From positions 819,358 to 883,357 of the forward strand of contig NZ_CP015622.1 of NCBI RefSeq assembly GCF_001643015.1: 64,000 bases of DNA, read 5' to 3'. The notes under the pieces were generated by a model. It saw only the letters and a list, made by a program, of their open reading frames with translations. It had not been told where the DNA came from and ran no database searches. The stretch comes from Corynebacterium crudilactis (GTDB lineage Bacteria; Actinomycetota; Actinomycetes; Mycobacteriales; Mycobacteriaceae). Positions 1 through 7,136 of the stretch are shown here, piece after piece. Position 1 is the stretch's first letter, and every line of letters starts with the position of its first letter. The position numbers and the translations under genes were made by a program.

Positions 1-2
1 TC

Positions 3-338
3 CTGATTGCCAATATGGTGCAGATCGCTGCGTTTAACCGCCGTGAAGAAACCGAAATTATGCGTATCGTTGGCGCATCGCGATTCTATACACAGGGCCC
101 TTTCGTCCTGGAGGCGATTTTATCCACCCTGGTTGGTGCTGTTTTGGCCATCGGAGGACTTTTCCTGGGTAAGGAATTGGTTATCGATAAAGCACTCCGC
201 GGCCTCTATGATTCCCAGCTCATTGCTCCAGTTACCACCACAGATATTTGGTTAGTCGCACCGATCATCTCAGGAATTGGCATTGTTGTTGCCGGACTTA
301 TTGCCCAGCTGACACTGCGCTATTACGTCCGGAAATAG
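3..338 (+). CDS. ftsX: Cell division protein FtsX, C-terminal part (cut by window start)
   Basis: This is the last about 112 residues of an FtsX-like permease; the gene begins before the window. Two membrane segments are visible, one running from FVLEAILSTLVG into GGLFL and one in the final 35 residues (IWLVAPIISGIGIVVAGLI), separated by a short loop and followed by a basic tail. This is the end of the FtsX fold. FtsX pairs with the ATPase FtsE and, in actinobacteria, controls a peptidoglycan hydrolase of the RipC type during division. The downstream gene is smpB, the order usual in Corynebacterium and Mycobacterium (ftsE-ftsX-smpB), which supports the name. The family is clear; the missing N-terminus cannot be checked. 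Confidence 0.88.
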   Translation: MIANMVQIAAFNRREETEIMRIVGASRFYTQGPFVLEAILSTLVGAVLAIGGLFLGKELVIDKALRGLYDSQLIAPVTTTDIWLVAPIISGIGIVVAGLIAQLTLRYYVRK

Positions 339-373
339 ACTCTTGTTCCTTGTGCCGTAGACTTGGAAAGACT

Positions 374-868
374 ATGGCCAAGAAGAAAAAGAAAGTCGAC
401 GACAACAACTCAGTTCTCGCGACCAATCGCAAGGCCCGCCATGACTACAACATCATTGATACGTGGGAGGCGGGCGTGGTGCTGTTAGGCACCGAAATTA
501 AGTCCCTGCGCGAAGGAAAAGTATCCCTCGTGGATTCTTTCGCCACGATTGATAATGGAGAGATCTGGCTTCAGCATCTCCACATTCCGCAGTACTCCAT
601 GGGTTCCTGGACAAACCATACGCCTAAACGAACCCGTAAACTTTTGCTGCACCGCAATGAAATTGACTCGCTGATGGGTAAAGTCCGCGACGGCAACCGC
701 ACCTTGGTTCCGCTCAAGCTTTATATCAAAAACGGTCGCGTCAAGCTCGAACTCGGACTTGCTCAAGGTAAGCAGGATTACGATAAGCGCCAAGACATCA
801 AGCGCCGCACCGAAGAACGCGAAGTTACCCGTGAACTGGGCCGTCGTATCAAGGGCATTAACGCTTAG
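374..868 (+). CDS. smpB: SsrA-binding protein SmpB
   Basis: SmpB (164 aa) binds tmRNA and brings it to stalled ribosomes for trans-translation. The sequence has the family hallmarks: a lysine-rich start, RKARHDYNI, the GTEIKSLREGKVSL segment of the OB fold, LHRNEI, and a basic C-terminal tail (KRQDIKRRTEEREVTRELGRR) that occupies the ribosomal mRNA channel. Length is typical (about 160 aa). I start at ATG 374 (MAKKKKK); the open frame extends further upstream but would run into ftsX. Its partner RNA ssrA lies 430 bp downstream on the same strand, with one small gene between. Confidence 0.96.
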   Translation: MAKKKKKVDDNNSVLATNRKARHDYNIIDTWEAGVVLLGTEIKSLREGKVSLVDSFATIDNGEIWLQHLHIPQYSMGSWTNHTPKRTRKLLLHRNEIDSLMGKVRDGNRTLVPLKLYIKNGRVKLELGLAQGKQDYDKRQDIKRRTEEREVTRELGRRIKGINA

Positions 869-1222
869 ATGGCTATTCATACCGCGAAAGTCCACGATGT
901 CCTCAACGGGGCACGGACTTATGGCACCACCGTTTTAGTCGATCGGTTGTGGCCACGCGGTGTGAAAAAAGATGACCTTAAGCCAGAGCTCTGGCTCAAA
1001 GGCGTCGCACCAACTCCTGACTTACGGAAATGGTTCGGCCATGAGCCGGCTAAATTCGAGGAATTCCGCAAGCGCTATATCGCCGAGCTTGACGCCAGCG
1101 AAGAAAAAGATTTAACGCTGCTTCTCGACGCCTCCTCCCGCACCCCAGTCACCTTGCTTTACGGTGCTGCCGATCGCGACCACAATCACGCGATCGTTTT
1201 AGCGGAGTGGCTCGAGAAATAA
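869..1222 (+). CDS. DUF488 family protein
   Basis: A 117-residue protein of the DUF488 (YeaO-like) family. The family signature is visible: VLVDRLWPRGVKKDDL near residues 22-37, a W-x-K-x-V-A-P-TPDLR segment, and a C-terminal LLYGAADRDHNHAIVL stretch. The molecular function of the family is not established. The ATG begins immediately after the smpB stop codon (zero spacing), so translation is probably coupled to smpB, and the two are likely co-transcribed. It is followed by the ssrA promoter. Recognition as DUF488 is firm; no role is inferred. Confidence 0.85.
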   Translation: MAIHTAKVHDVLNGARTYGTTVLVDRLWPRGVKKDDLKPELWLKGVAPTPDLRKWFGHEPAKFEEFRKRYIAELDASEEKDLTLLLDASSRTPVTLLYGAADRDHNHAIVLAEWLEK

Positions 1223-1226
1223 CTTC

Positions 1227-1256
1227 TTGCTTTTGTGTTCGTTTTTGAGCTATCAT
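1227..1256 (+). promoter_or_regulatory. Probable ssrA promoter
   Basis: A -35-like TTGCTT at 1227-1232 and a -10-like TATCAT at 1251-1256, 18 bp apart, lie 45 bp before the mature tmRNA 5' end. Transcription would start near 1263, leaving a short leader to be removed by RNase P. This is inferred from sequence alone. Confidence 0.5.
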
Positions 1257-1301
1257 GAACCATCTTGTGGAACTCGCACGAGCCCACCGCAAGACATCAA
1301 T

Positions 1302-1675
1302 GGGGCTGACATGGTTTCGACTACGTTGATTTAGCCAGGGGAAGCGTGCCGGTGAAGGCTGGAGACCACCGTGAGCGTCGCAGCAAACCAATAAGCGCCG
1401 AGAAGTCTCAGCGCGACTACGCCCTCGCTGCATAAGCAAGCGACCGCGTGTCTGTCAGCCTAGGGGAGTCCCTGACCTAGATCCTGGCATCGACTAAGGG
1501 ACTTGCTGTTCAATCGCGTCAGCGGGGTTGAATGGGACTTTTACTGCTGACTGGGCTCATCATCCGGAAGTGTTCGTCCTAGCCGGAGGGCCGAGTAGAG
1601 ATCCTTGCGCGGACTGCGCACGGAGAAGCCCTGGCGAGGTAACGTAGGACCCGGGTTCAATTCCCGGCAGCTCCA
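1302..1675 (+). ncRNA. ssrA: tmRNA (transfer-messenger RNA)
   Basis: tmRNA rescues stalled ribosomes together with SmpB. The 5' end GGGGCTGACATGGTTTCGAC is the standard actinobacterial start. The 3' end carries a T-arm (GGGTTCAATTCCC) and an acceptor strand CAGCTCC (1668-1674) that pairs with 5' GGGGCTG. The tag frame is at 1397-1435: GCC GAG AAG TCT CAG CGC GAC TAC GCC CTC GCT GCA TAA, giving AEKSQRDYALAA, with the ALAA proteolysis signal. The 3' end is the attachment site of the integrated element. After the discriminator A1675 the genome reads CAG instead of CCA, so the CCA tail must be added by tRNA nucleotidyltransferase. Confidence 0.95.
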
Positions 1676-1676
1676 C
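1663..1676 (+). repeat. Left attachment core (att, in ssrA 3' end)
   Basis: CCCGGCAGCTCCAC, identical to 12423-12436. It lies in the T-arm and acceptor strand of tmRNA, a common tyrosine-integrase target, and recreates a working ssrA 3' end after integration. Confidence 0.88.
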
Positions 1677-1683
1677 AGAAGGT

Positions 1684-1715
1684 AAAACCCCCGGTCATCA
1701 CTGACCGGGGGTTTT
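1684..1715 (+). terminator. Element-borne intrinsic terminator replacing the native ssrA terminator
   Basis: A perfect 14-bp stem (AAAACCCCCGGTCA, 4-nt loop, TGACCGGGGGTTTT) lies 8 bp after the tmRNA end. It is on the element side of the att core, so the element supplies ssrA with a new terminator. The native one is now at 12438-12483. Confidence 0.88.
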
Positions 1716-1790
1716 GCTATATCCGTGCTGGTAGTGACCATGTTACTATGTTGCCTACAGTGGCCACAAGGGGCCATGAAGTGAAGTAGT

Positions 1791-1809
1791 TACGGGAAAG
1801 ATACGGGAA
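1791..1809 (+). repeat. Integrase arm-type repeat, left
   Basis: TACGGGAAAGATACGGGAA contains two copies of TACGGGAA 11 bp apart. The same 19-bp unit with one change recurs at 12339-12357 near the other end. Inverted copies (TTCCCGT) follow at about 1813-1826. Paired sites inside both ends are typical of arm-binding sites for phage-type integrases; the role is inferred from position. Confidence 0.6.
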
Positions 1810-1847
1810 GCAATTCCCGTTCCCGTCCAAGGTGGGAGGGCAACCCC

Positions 1848-3107
1848 ATGGCAGGCAAACGACGTACCCGGCGCGCCTTTGGGACAGTGCGCGCTAAAGG
1901 CAAGCGGTTCTACGCGGAATACACCGGGCCCGATGGAGCTCAACACACCCCCGGGCATTCTTTTGCCAGTAGGACAGATGCTGATGGATGGTTAGCGACA
2001 GAACGCCGCCTCATCGACCTGGAGACCTGGAGTCCACCAGCTGTTCGGAAAGATAAGGCGGAGCAGGATACCACTACTGTGGGGCAGTGGTTGGAGCAGT
2101 ACCACGTCAACCTGGAACATAGGCCGAAACCTCCGCGCCTGTCAACGATGCAGAACTACCGCCGTGTGACCACCAATCGGATCACCAACCCCTTATCGCC
2201 GGGGGATGTCATGCTGGATATCACCCGGTTAGCCTCCCTGCCCCTGGTGAAGCTGACCAAAGGGGATGTGTACCGCTGGTGGGATGGAGTGCAGCGTGCC
2301 TACCCCGATGCCCACACCATTAACCAGCAGGCCTTTAAACGCCTACGGGCAGCGTGTGAAGAGGCTACGCGCCGGGAAATGATTCCCACCAACCCTGTGG
2401 ATGTGCCCGAGGCAGGCAAACGGGTGCAGACCAAGGAAAAGTACTTACCCGAGGATGGGGAACTTCATGCAATCCTGGAGGCCATGCCCGCGCAATACCG
2501 GGTGCTCACCTCATTGATGCTGTTTCACGGCCTGCGCATTGGTGAGGCCCTGGCTCTGGAGCAGAGGCACGTGCAGGTGGAGTACCTACCTGCCCCGTGG
2601 ATGCCGCGGGTAGTGGTGAGGGTGGAGCAGAACGCCCAACGCCTTGGGGGAGATGATGGACGAACATTTATGTTTATCCAGCCGCCTAAGTCAGATGCTG
2701 GGTACAGGGAGGTTCCCATCATGGCTAGTCATGTGCCGTTGTTCCTGAAGCACCGCGCCCTGCACTTACCCGGCGCGCCCACGCTGGTGGAGACTTGGCA
2801 GGGCGCCCGGCGTGTGTCCTTGTTGACCGCTACGCGTACCGGGGGGTTGATGATGGACACTAGCTATAGAAGTGTGCTCAACCGGGCTAAGGAACGCGCC
2901 GGGGTGTCTATGGAGATTGACCCGCATTGTGGACGTAACTGGTTGATTACCCGCCTGGCAGAGCAAGGGGCGCACTTGAAAGAGATTGGTCGGTTACTCG
3001 GGCAGGAGGATGTGGCGACTATTTTGGATGTGTATATGAAAGTGCGAACAGGCCGTACGGCGACGTTAATGGAGAAAGTGAATTCAACATTGGAGTTTAA
3101 GAAGTGA
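1848..3107 (+). CDS. Site-specific tyrosine recombinase (integrase)
   Basis: A 419-residue phage-type integrase that would insert and excise the element at ssrA. Residues 1-65 resemble an arm-binding N-terminal domain (basic, AKGKRFYAEYTGPDG), 76-190 a SAM-like core-binding domain, and 200-410 the catalytic domain. Catalytic residues visible: R230 (LMLFHGLRIGEALAL), K281 (PPKSDAGYREVP), H360 and R363 (DPHCGRNW), and nucleophile Y396 (LDVYMKV). The usual second His/Trp position is Q386 (LLGQED). Start ATG 1848 lies just inside the left end, after the arm repeats, as usual for an integrase that adjoins its attachment site. The next gene overlaps its stop codon (GTGA), so the two are co-translated. 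Confidence 0.93.
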   Translation: MAGKRRTRRAFGTVRAKGKRFYAEYTGPDGAQHTPGHSFASRTDADGWLATERRLIDLETWSPPAVRKDKAEQDTTTVGQWLEQYHVNLEHRPKPPRLSTMQNYRRVTTNRITNPLSPGDVMLDITRLASLPLVKLTKGDVYRWWDGVQRAYPDAHTINQQAFKRLRAACEEATRREMIPTNPVDVPEAGKRVQTKEKYLPEDGELHAILEAMPAQYRVLTSLMLFHGLRIGEALALEQRHVQVEYLPAPWMPRVVVRVEQNAQRLGGDDGRTFMFIQPPKSDAGYREVPIMASHVPLFLKHRALHLPGAPTLVETWQGARRVSLLTATRTGGLMMDTSYRSVLNRAKERAGVSMEIDPHCGRNWLITRLAEQGAHLKEIGRLLGQEDVATILDVYMKVRTGRTATLMEKVNSTLEFKK

Positions 3108-3835
3108 GCAAGTTCAAGGATTTAGGTCTTCCCCGCACCGTTTATAACGGTATCCCCGATCCAGAGAAGTCCCTGGTAGAGCTTTTGATGCAAGATAAGC
3201 AGCGCTTTAAAAGAACCGCTCAGGTTGTTTACCGTTGCAAGAAGTGTGGCAAAAATCTGGGATTTGTCTATCCGGTCGTGATGCAAAATCCAGATGAGCC
3301 CGTGGAGTTTGGACAGCTCAACGATGAGGGGCACTTGGTGGTAAATGCGCCAGTATGTAGGACGGGAGATGGTGGGCATGTAATTCCGGAGCGTCCAACA
3401 CCATTTGGGCCTTGGGTGGTCTGCAAGCCAGTGCCACCCGGTTACAGCATACGGACTTGGTGGTTATTCACCTATCGCAATATCGATCCCGAGTTTGTAT
3501 TTGTGGACGATGCAACAGGTGATATTGCTTTTGCTCCCACGGGTGGGGTGAAGGGGCACCGTCCGGGTGAATCTGCGTCGGATGAAATTCACGCTGTGTC
3601 TTCGCCGGGAGAGATTACTGTGGCAGGCCAACGTGATGTCTGGGAAGTAACCGACCGCAATATATGGAGACAGGAGGAGAAAAATCCACCAGTGTTCTCC
3701 TTAGATAATCCCAGCGGTTTAATCATCTGTAGGGACTATGAGCAGGTGTTAACCTTTGCACAAGTAGAGGCAGATATCGCAAATTATGTGCCTGGACGAC
3801 CGGTAAACCTCGATCCACCGATGTGCCCTCGGTGA
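3104..3835 (+). CDS. Unknown element protein with CxxC, C-terminus replaced by IS sequence
   Basis: I do not recognise this 243-residue protein. It is soluble, has a CKKCGKN motif near residues 45-51 that may bind zinc together with later cysteines, and an aromatic stretch (IRTWWLFTYRNIDPEFVF) in the middle. It starts at GTG 3104, overlapping the integrase stop by 3 nt, so it is tied to the integrase and may act in recombination or its control (inference from position). The last ten codons are shared with or lie in an insertion sequence that starts at 3808. Without the IS and one copy of the 5-bp target duplication the frame would read GTA AAT CTA CCT CGA TAA, ending VNLPR after about 238 residues. 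The IS therefore swapped only a short tail (VNLPR to VNLDPPMCPR), and the protein may still work. Confidence 0.72.
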   Translation: MSKFKDLGLPRTVYNGIPDPEKSLVELLMQDKQRFKRTAQVVYRCKKCGKNLGFVYPVVMQNPDEPVEFGQLNDEGHLVVNAPVCRTGDGGHVIPERPTPFGPWVVCKPVPPGYSIRTWWLFTYRNIDPEFVFVDDATGDIAFAPTGGVKGHRPGESASDEIHAVSSPGEITVAGQRDVWEVTDRNIWRQEEKNPPVFSLDNPSGLIICRDYEQVLTFAQVEADIANYVPGRPVNLDPPMCPR

Positions 3836-5495
3836 TGTCCTGATCCCGGTTCCGGGCGGGTCCGGAATTTTCGGGTAGGGGTGATCGCCAGATCACGTCT
3901 TGTTCTGGTTGTTCCACGAATTGTTGTCATCTCACGCCGAAAGCTCGGCTGGGTGGTCAGGGAGCTACCGGTTACGGTGGTGAATGGCCGTGATCAAACA
4001 GTTTCTGCCACTGTGGTTGCCACGTCCACCCCTCGGGAAGGTGGAGCACCAGTCGGCGGGACCTGCGGGCGACCCGGGCTGGAACGGCCATCAGTGTCCG
4101 CCGGATCGTCGCGGTGGTGGCCTTGGCCATCCCGCCTGCAGCGATAACCCCGGTGGCACGGGTGAGATTAAACGCCATGACCGCGCATACGAGCCAGGCA
4201 CTGTTGGCGGTGAACGTCCCCGACGGCAGATGCGCCAACGCGCTTGCCTTCAAGTCTGCGTTGACCTGTTCAATGATCGCGTGCTGACGGTGGGTTTTAT
4301 CCGCAGCAACAGTATCCAGCACGCCTGGGTCGGCGGTGGTGAAGACCGCATGGAAGCGGTGAAGATCAAACAAGCCCGGCTGATACACATCCTTCTTATT
4401 CAGCTCAGGAATCCGGCGTACCACCAAGCGTCCGGGAACATGGTCGGCCTTCTTCCGGGAGGTAAACGCGGTGAAAGGCACTTCGGCGACCTGGGCTAAG
4501 GAGATCCACGATTGTGATGCCTCATCGAAGATCGCATCGGTGTACTGAATCGTCTGCCACGCATCTTCCGGGATCGCGACGATCGCTTTCTTGACGTTCG
4601 GGGTCATCCGCACCGTGACGGACACATCCGCACCGGACCTTAGGGCCACACTGACACTGGGATGACCATAATACGCCGAATCTGCCCGGACGAGGATTTT
4701 CTTATCCTCCATCCCGGGCAGGCGCCTGGTGGTGGTCATCGCATCGGCGATCAGGCGGTGGGCCCCTCGTGGGGAACCACACGATCCTTTCCGCAATCGT
4801 TGGCCCACAATGATGGGGGCGGACTGTGCGGTGGTGACCGTGGCCAGCAAGGCGTTGAGTCCACGGATACCGGAGTAACCAAAGCCGGCACCTTGTTTGG
4901 TGTGGCCGTGGACTTCAATGATGGTGTCATCAACATCAACGAACACATACCCGTTACCGCCACTGCCTGCCGGTGGTGGTGGCACCAGGTGTGGTGCCTG
5001 CCTGGCCAGGTTGACCAAGAATCGGGAGGCCACAGCATCGAGTTGGCGTACGTGGCCGAAAGTGAAGGCCCGCAGAAAAGACCCCAATGTGGATGGGGCG
5101 TAGATCCGGTCGAAAAGTCGGCGCATACCTCCGTGGCGGAGTACATCCATGTCATCGATGGAATCAGCACCGGCGACCATGCCCGCGACTAGGGAGGCGA
5201 TCTTCGCACCAGCATTGGCACCTTTATCACCGGTGATGCTCAACCGGTCCTGGGCCAAGGTGGACAGGCTGGCAGCATCGGCTAAGTGCATGGTTGGAAC
5301 CAGTCCAGCAAGCGAGATGAGGTTGGGGTCATCAAAGGATGCGGACATCGCTGTGGGGTTGTGTAATAATTGCACCTGTGAGGTGCCTTTCTGGCAGGTG
5401 AATCAGGACTCTAAGCAAGCTTGATTCTTCCAGTTCAGGAGGGCATTTCCTATTTTCCCACGCCGTTACACCTGAATCACATCGGTGGATCCAGG
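3808..5495 (-). mobile_element. IS1380-family insertion sequence, complete (1688 bp)
   Basis: Terminal inverted repeats are CCTCGATCCACCGATGTG (3808-3825) and, on the other strand, CCTGGATCCACCGATGTG (5495-5478): 17 of 18 match. A 5-bp direct repeat GTAAA flanks both ends (3803-3807, 5496-5500), the expected target duplication. One transposase gene fills the element on the minus strand. Length and gene layout fit the IS1380 family. Intact ends, intact transposase and a perfect target duplication point to recent insertion. Confidence 0.9.
3972..5375 (-). CDS. IS1380-family transposase (DDE)
   Basis: A 467-residue DDE transposase of the IS1380 type. Candidate catalytic residues: D147 or D149 (GYVFVDVDDTIIEVHG), D232 (ILVRADSAYYG) and E369 (HAIIEQVNADLK), in the order and spacing of the RNase H-fold transposases of this family. 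A helical, basic C-terminus follows (RRTLMAVPARVARRSRRLVLHLP). Start GTG 5375 is preceded by GAAAGG about 10 nt upstream; ATG 5348 is an alternative. It is full length with no frameshift, so the IS may be active. It reads against the surrounding element genes. Confidence 0.92.
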   Translation of the reverse strand: MQLLHNPTAMSASFDDPNLISLAGLVPTMHLADAASLSTLAQDRLSITGDKGANAGAKIASLVAGMVAGADSIDDMDVLRHGGMRRLFDRIYAPSTLGSFLRAFTFGHVRQLDAVASRFLVNLARQAPHLVPPPPAGSGGNGYVFVDVDDTIIEVHGHTKQGAGFGYSGIRGLNALLATVTTAQSAPIIVGQRLRKGSCGSPRGAHRLIADAMTTTRRLPGMEDKKILVRADSAYYGHPSVSVALRSGADVSVTVRMTPNVKKAIVAIPEDAWQTIQYTDAIFDEASQSWISLAQVAEVPFTAFTSRKKADHVPGRLVVRRIPELNKKDVYQPGLFDLHRFHAVFTTADPGVLDTVAADKTHRQHAIIEQVNADLKASALAHLPSGTFTANSAWLVCAVMAFNLTRATGVIAAGGMAKATTATIRRTLMAVPARVARRSRRLVLHLPEGWTWQPQWQKLFDHGHSPP

Positions 5496-5642
5496 GTAAA
5501 TCTACCTCGATAAAATTAAATTGGCAGCGCCGGGCATGTCGGGTACAGTTGAGGCAACGCTGTCGGTTGATACCGTAGACCCAAACCTTGTCAAAGTGAG
5601 CGGCTGAGACACAACTCCGATTTATAAGGAGGTGTGTCTGTC

Positions 5643-5855
5643 GTGTCTAAGACAGCACCCATTTCCCGCCATGCGCGGATGATCACAATTCAGCAAGCTG
5701 CCGCCGAGTGGCAATTAGGTGAAAGAACATTGCGCCGGCACATTGCAGAGGGCAGGCTGACTGCATACCGTGCCGGACGTGTAATCCGGTTAAAACCCGA
5801 GGATGTAGACGCTCTTTTCACCCCTACCAACAAATGGGATGGGGGAGTAGCGTAA
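5643..5855 (+). CDS. Excisionase / helix-turn-helix DNA-binding protein
   Basis: A 70-residue MerR/AlpA-like winged-helix protein. The motif ITIQQAAAEWQLGERTLRRHIAEGRLTAYRAGRVIRLKPEDVDALF is a textbook HTH_17 excisionase domain: a helix-turn-helix followed by a wing with arginine. Such proteins in integrative elements act as recombination directionality factors or switch the replication operon on. I start at GTG 5643 because a strong AAGGAGG (5626-5632) sits 10 nt upstream; GTG 5634 is only one base from that site. The stop overlaps the next start (TAATG), so it opens an operon with the next three genes. Exact role, excision versus transcription control, is open. Confidence 0.83.
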   Translation: MSKTAPISRHARMITIQQAAAEWQLGERTLRRHIAEGRLTAYRAGRVIRLKPEDVDALFTPTNKWDGGVA

Positions 5856-6274
5856 TGCCTGCGAATTACACCGCCGTGGATGCATTAACCCACGCACGGG
5901 AATCATTGAAAAACACCCTGGATTGGGTACGTGAAGACCTGGCAGCTCACTACGGCCTGGAGTGGATCGATGGGGAGGAAAACCTACCCGGGCCCCTGAA
6001 CGAGGTCATGGCAGCCCTGTACAGCATCACCGATGATGTGACAGATATGGCTGTGGACACCGGGGTCTATCACCGCAATAGTGATGGTGCCCTCATGCGC
6101 CCTGTCTACTACTCCAACCACCGTCCCGTGTACTCCCAGCGACTTACCGGGCCCGTGGGAGAGCAGATTGAATGCATCTACCTAGAGCACCCCAACGGCC
6201 AACCACACCCCGTGGTGGAGGCAGAGACCCGGCGCGCCGGGCTGCATGTTGAAGGCCGTGGCAGCAATGAATAA
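5855..6274 (+). CDS. Unknown element protein
   Basis: A 139-residue soluble acidic protein I do not recognise. It begins with a helical segment (TAVDALTHARESLKNTLDWVREDLAAHYG) followed by a proline- and tyrosine-rich second half. It is translationally coupled on both sides: its ATG overlaps the excisionase stop (TAATG), and its stop lies inside the start of the primase gene. Conservation of such a gene between excisionase and primase would suggest a replication-accessory or regulatory role, but nothing in the sequence shows it. Frame, coupling and codon use support it as a real gene. Confidence 0.7.
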   Translation: MPANYTAVDALTHARESLKNTLDWVREDLAAHYGLEWIDGEENLPGPLNEVMAALYSITDDVTDMAVDTGVYHRNSDGALMRPVYYSNHRPVYSQRLTGPVGEQIECIYLEHPNGQPHPVVEAETRRAGLHVEGRGSNE

Positions 6275-7136
6275 AGCCCCTACGGTGCAGGCAGGGGCAG
6301 TATCCGGAGTGGTCGATCATCTCCAGTGTAGCAAGCTTGCGGGTCGGAGTATCCCACTGGCGATTGATGGAACACCCGAGACCACGCCCCTCGAACTGTG
6401 GTTACCCACCGCTGCACAGCGGTATGCCCGACTCGGATTCAAGATAGGCCCGTTGAACGGAAAAGTGCCCATGACCCCCAACGGGTTCAAGGACTTCACC
6501 ACCAACCTGGAGCAAATCACCACCTGGTGGGAGAAACACCCCGGCGCGAATATTGGTGCCACCCCACCACCCGGCATGGTGGTGCTCGATATTGATCCCC
6601 GTAACGGCGGGTGGGACACCTGGCAACGCCTTAATGCAGACCACCACGTACCGGATACGTTGATGATGCTCACCGGTTCTCATGGTCTGCACTACTGGTT
6701 CACGCTCCCTTATGCCGGTGATTTACGCGGTGTAGCTGGGGAGGGCGTGGATGTAAAGACTCACACCGGGTATCTGGTGATGCCCCCGAGTGTGCACCCC
6801 ATCACCGGGTGGCATTATCTCATAGCGCATTGGTGTACCCCGGTGGAACTCCCCACCTGGTTACGTGCCCACGTTTACAAGCCTGTTCCTAAGCCGGCAC
6901 TACCGCGCCGGGTAGTTCCTGGGGATAGTCCCGGCGCGGGGCTGGTGGCCACGGTGGAACAGGCAGGGGAGGGGCAGCGTAACAATGTGCTGCATTGGGC
7001 AGTGTGCCGGGCCCTGGAGGATGGGTTAGACCTCACAGCAGAGCTCACCACCGCTGCACAGTCCATCGGGCTAACTGACATGGAGATACAGCGCACGTTG
7101 ACCAGTGCCGCCAACACCGTGGGGAGGGCAGCCTAG
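6267..7136 (+). CDS. Bifunctional primase-polymerase (Prim-Pol, AEP superfamily)
   Basis: A 289-residue archaeo-eukaryotic-type primase with the N-terminal Prim-Pol domain found in plasmids, prophages and satellites. The three AEP motifs are visible: VVLDIDPRNGG (metal-binding D-x-D), TGSHGLHYWF (the s-G-x-H motif), and GVDVKTHTGYLVMPPSVHP. It starts with WLPTAAQRYARLGFKIGPLNGKVP, the usual opening of these domains. A short C-terminal helical part (ATVEQAGEGQRNNVLHWAVCRALEDG) likely contacts the helicase. ATG 6267 overlaps the upstream stop; ATG 6246 in the same frame is an alternative. It would make primers, and perhaps DNA, for replication of the excised element. Confidence 0.88.
   Translation: MNKAPTVQAGAVSGVVDHLQCSKLAGRSIPLAIDGTPETTPLELWLPTAAQRYARLGFKIGPLNGKVPMTPNGFKDFTTNLEQITTWWEKHPGANIGATPPPGMVVLDIDPRNGGWDTWQRLNADHHVPDTLMMLTGSHGLHYWFTLPYAGDLRGVAGEGVDVKTHTGYLVMPPSVHPITGWHYLIAHWCTPVELPTWLRAHVYKPVPKPALPRRVVPGDSPGAGLVATVEQAGEGQRNNVLHWAVCRALEDGLDLTAELTTAAQSIGLTDMEIQRTLTSAANTVGRAA

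Noticed and set aside
1541..1777. Small antisense open frame over the ssrA 3' end
   Set aside because: It is an artefact of the tmRNA sequence.
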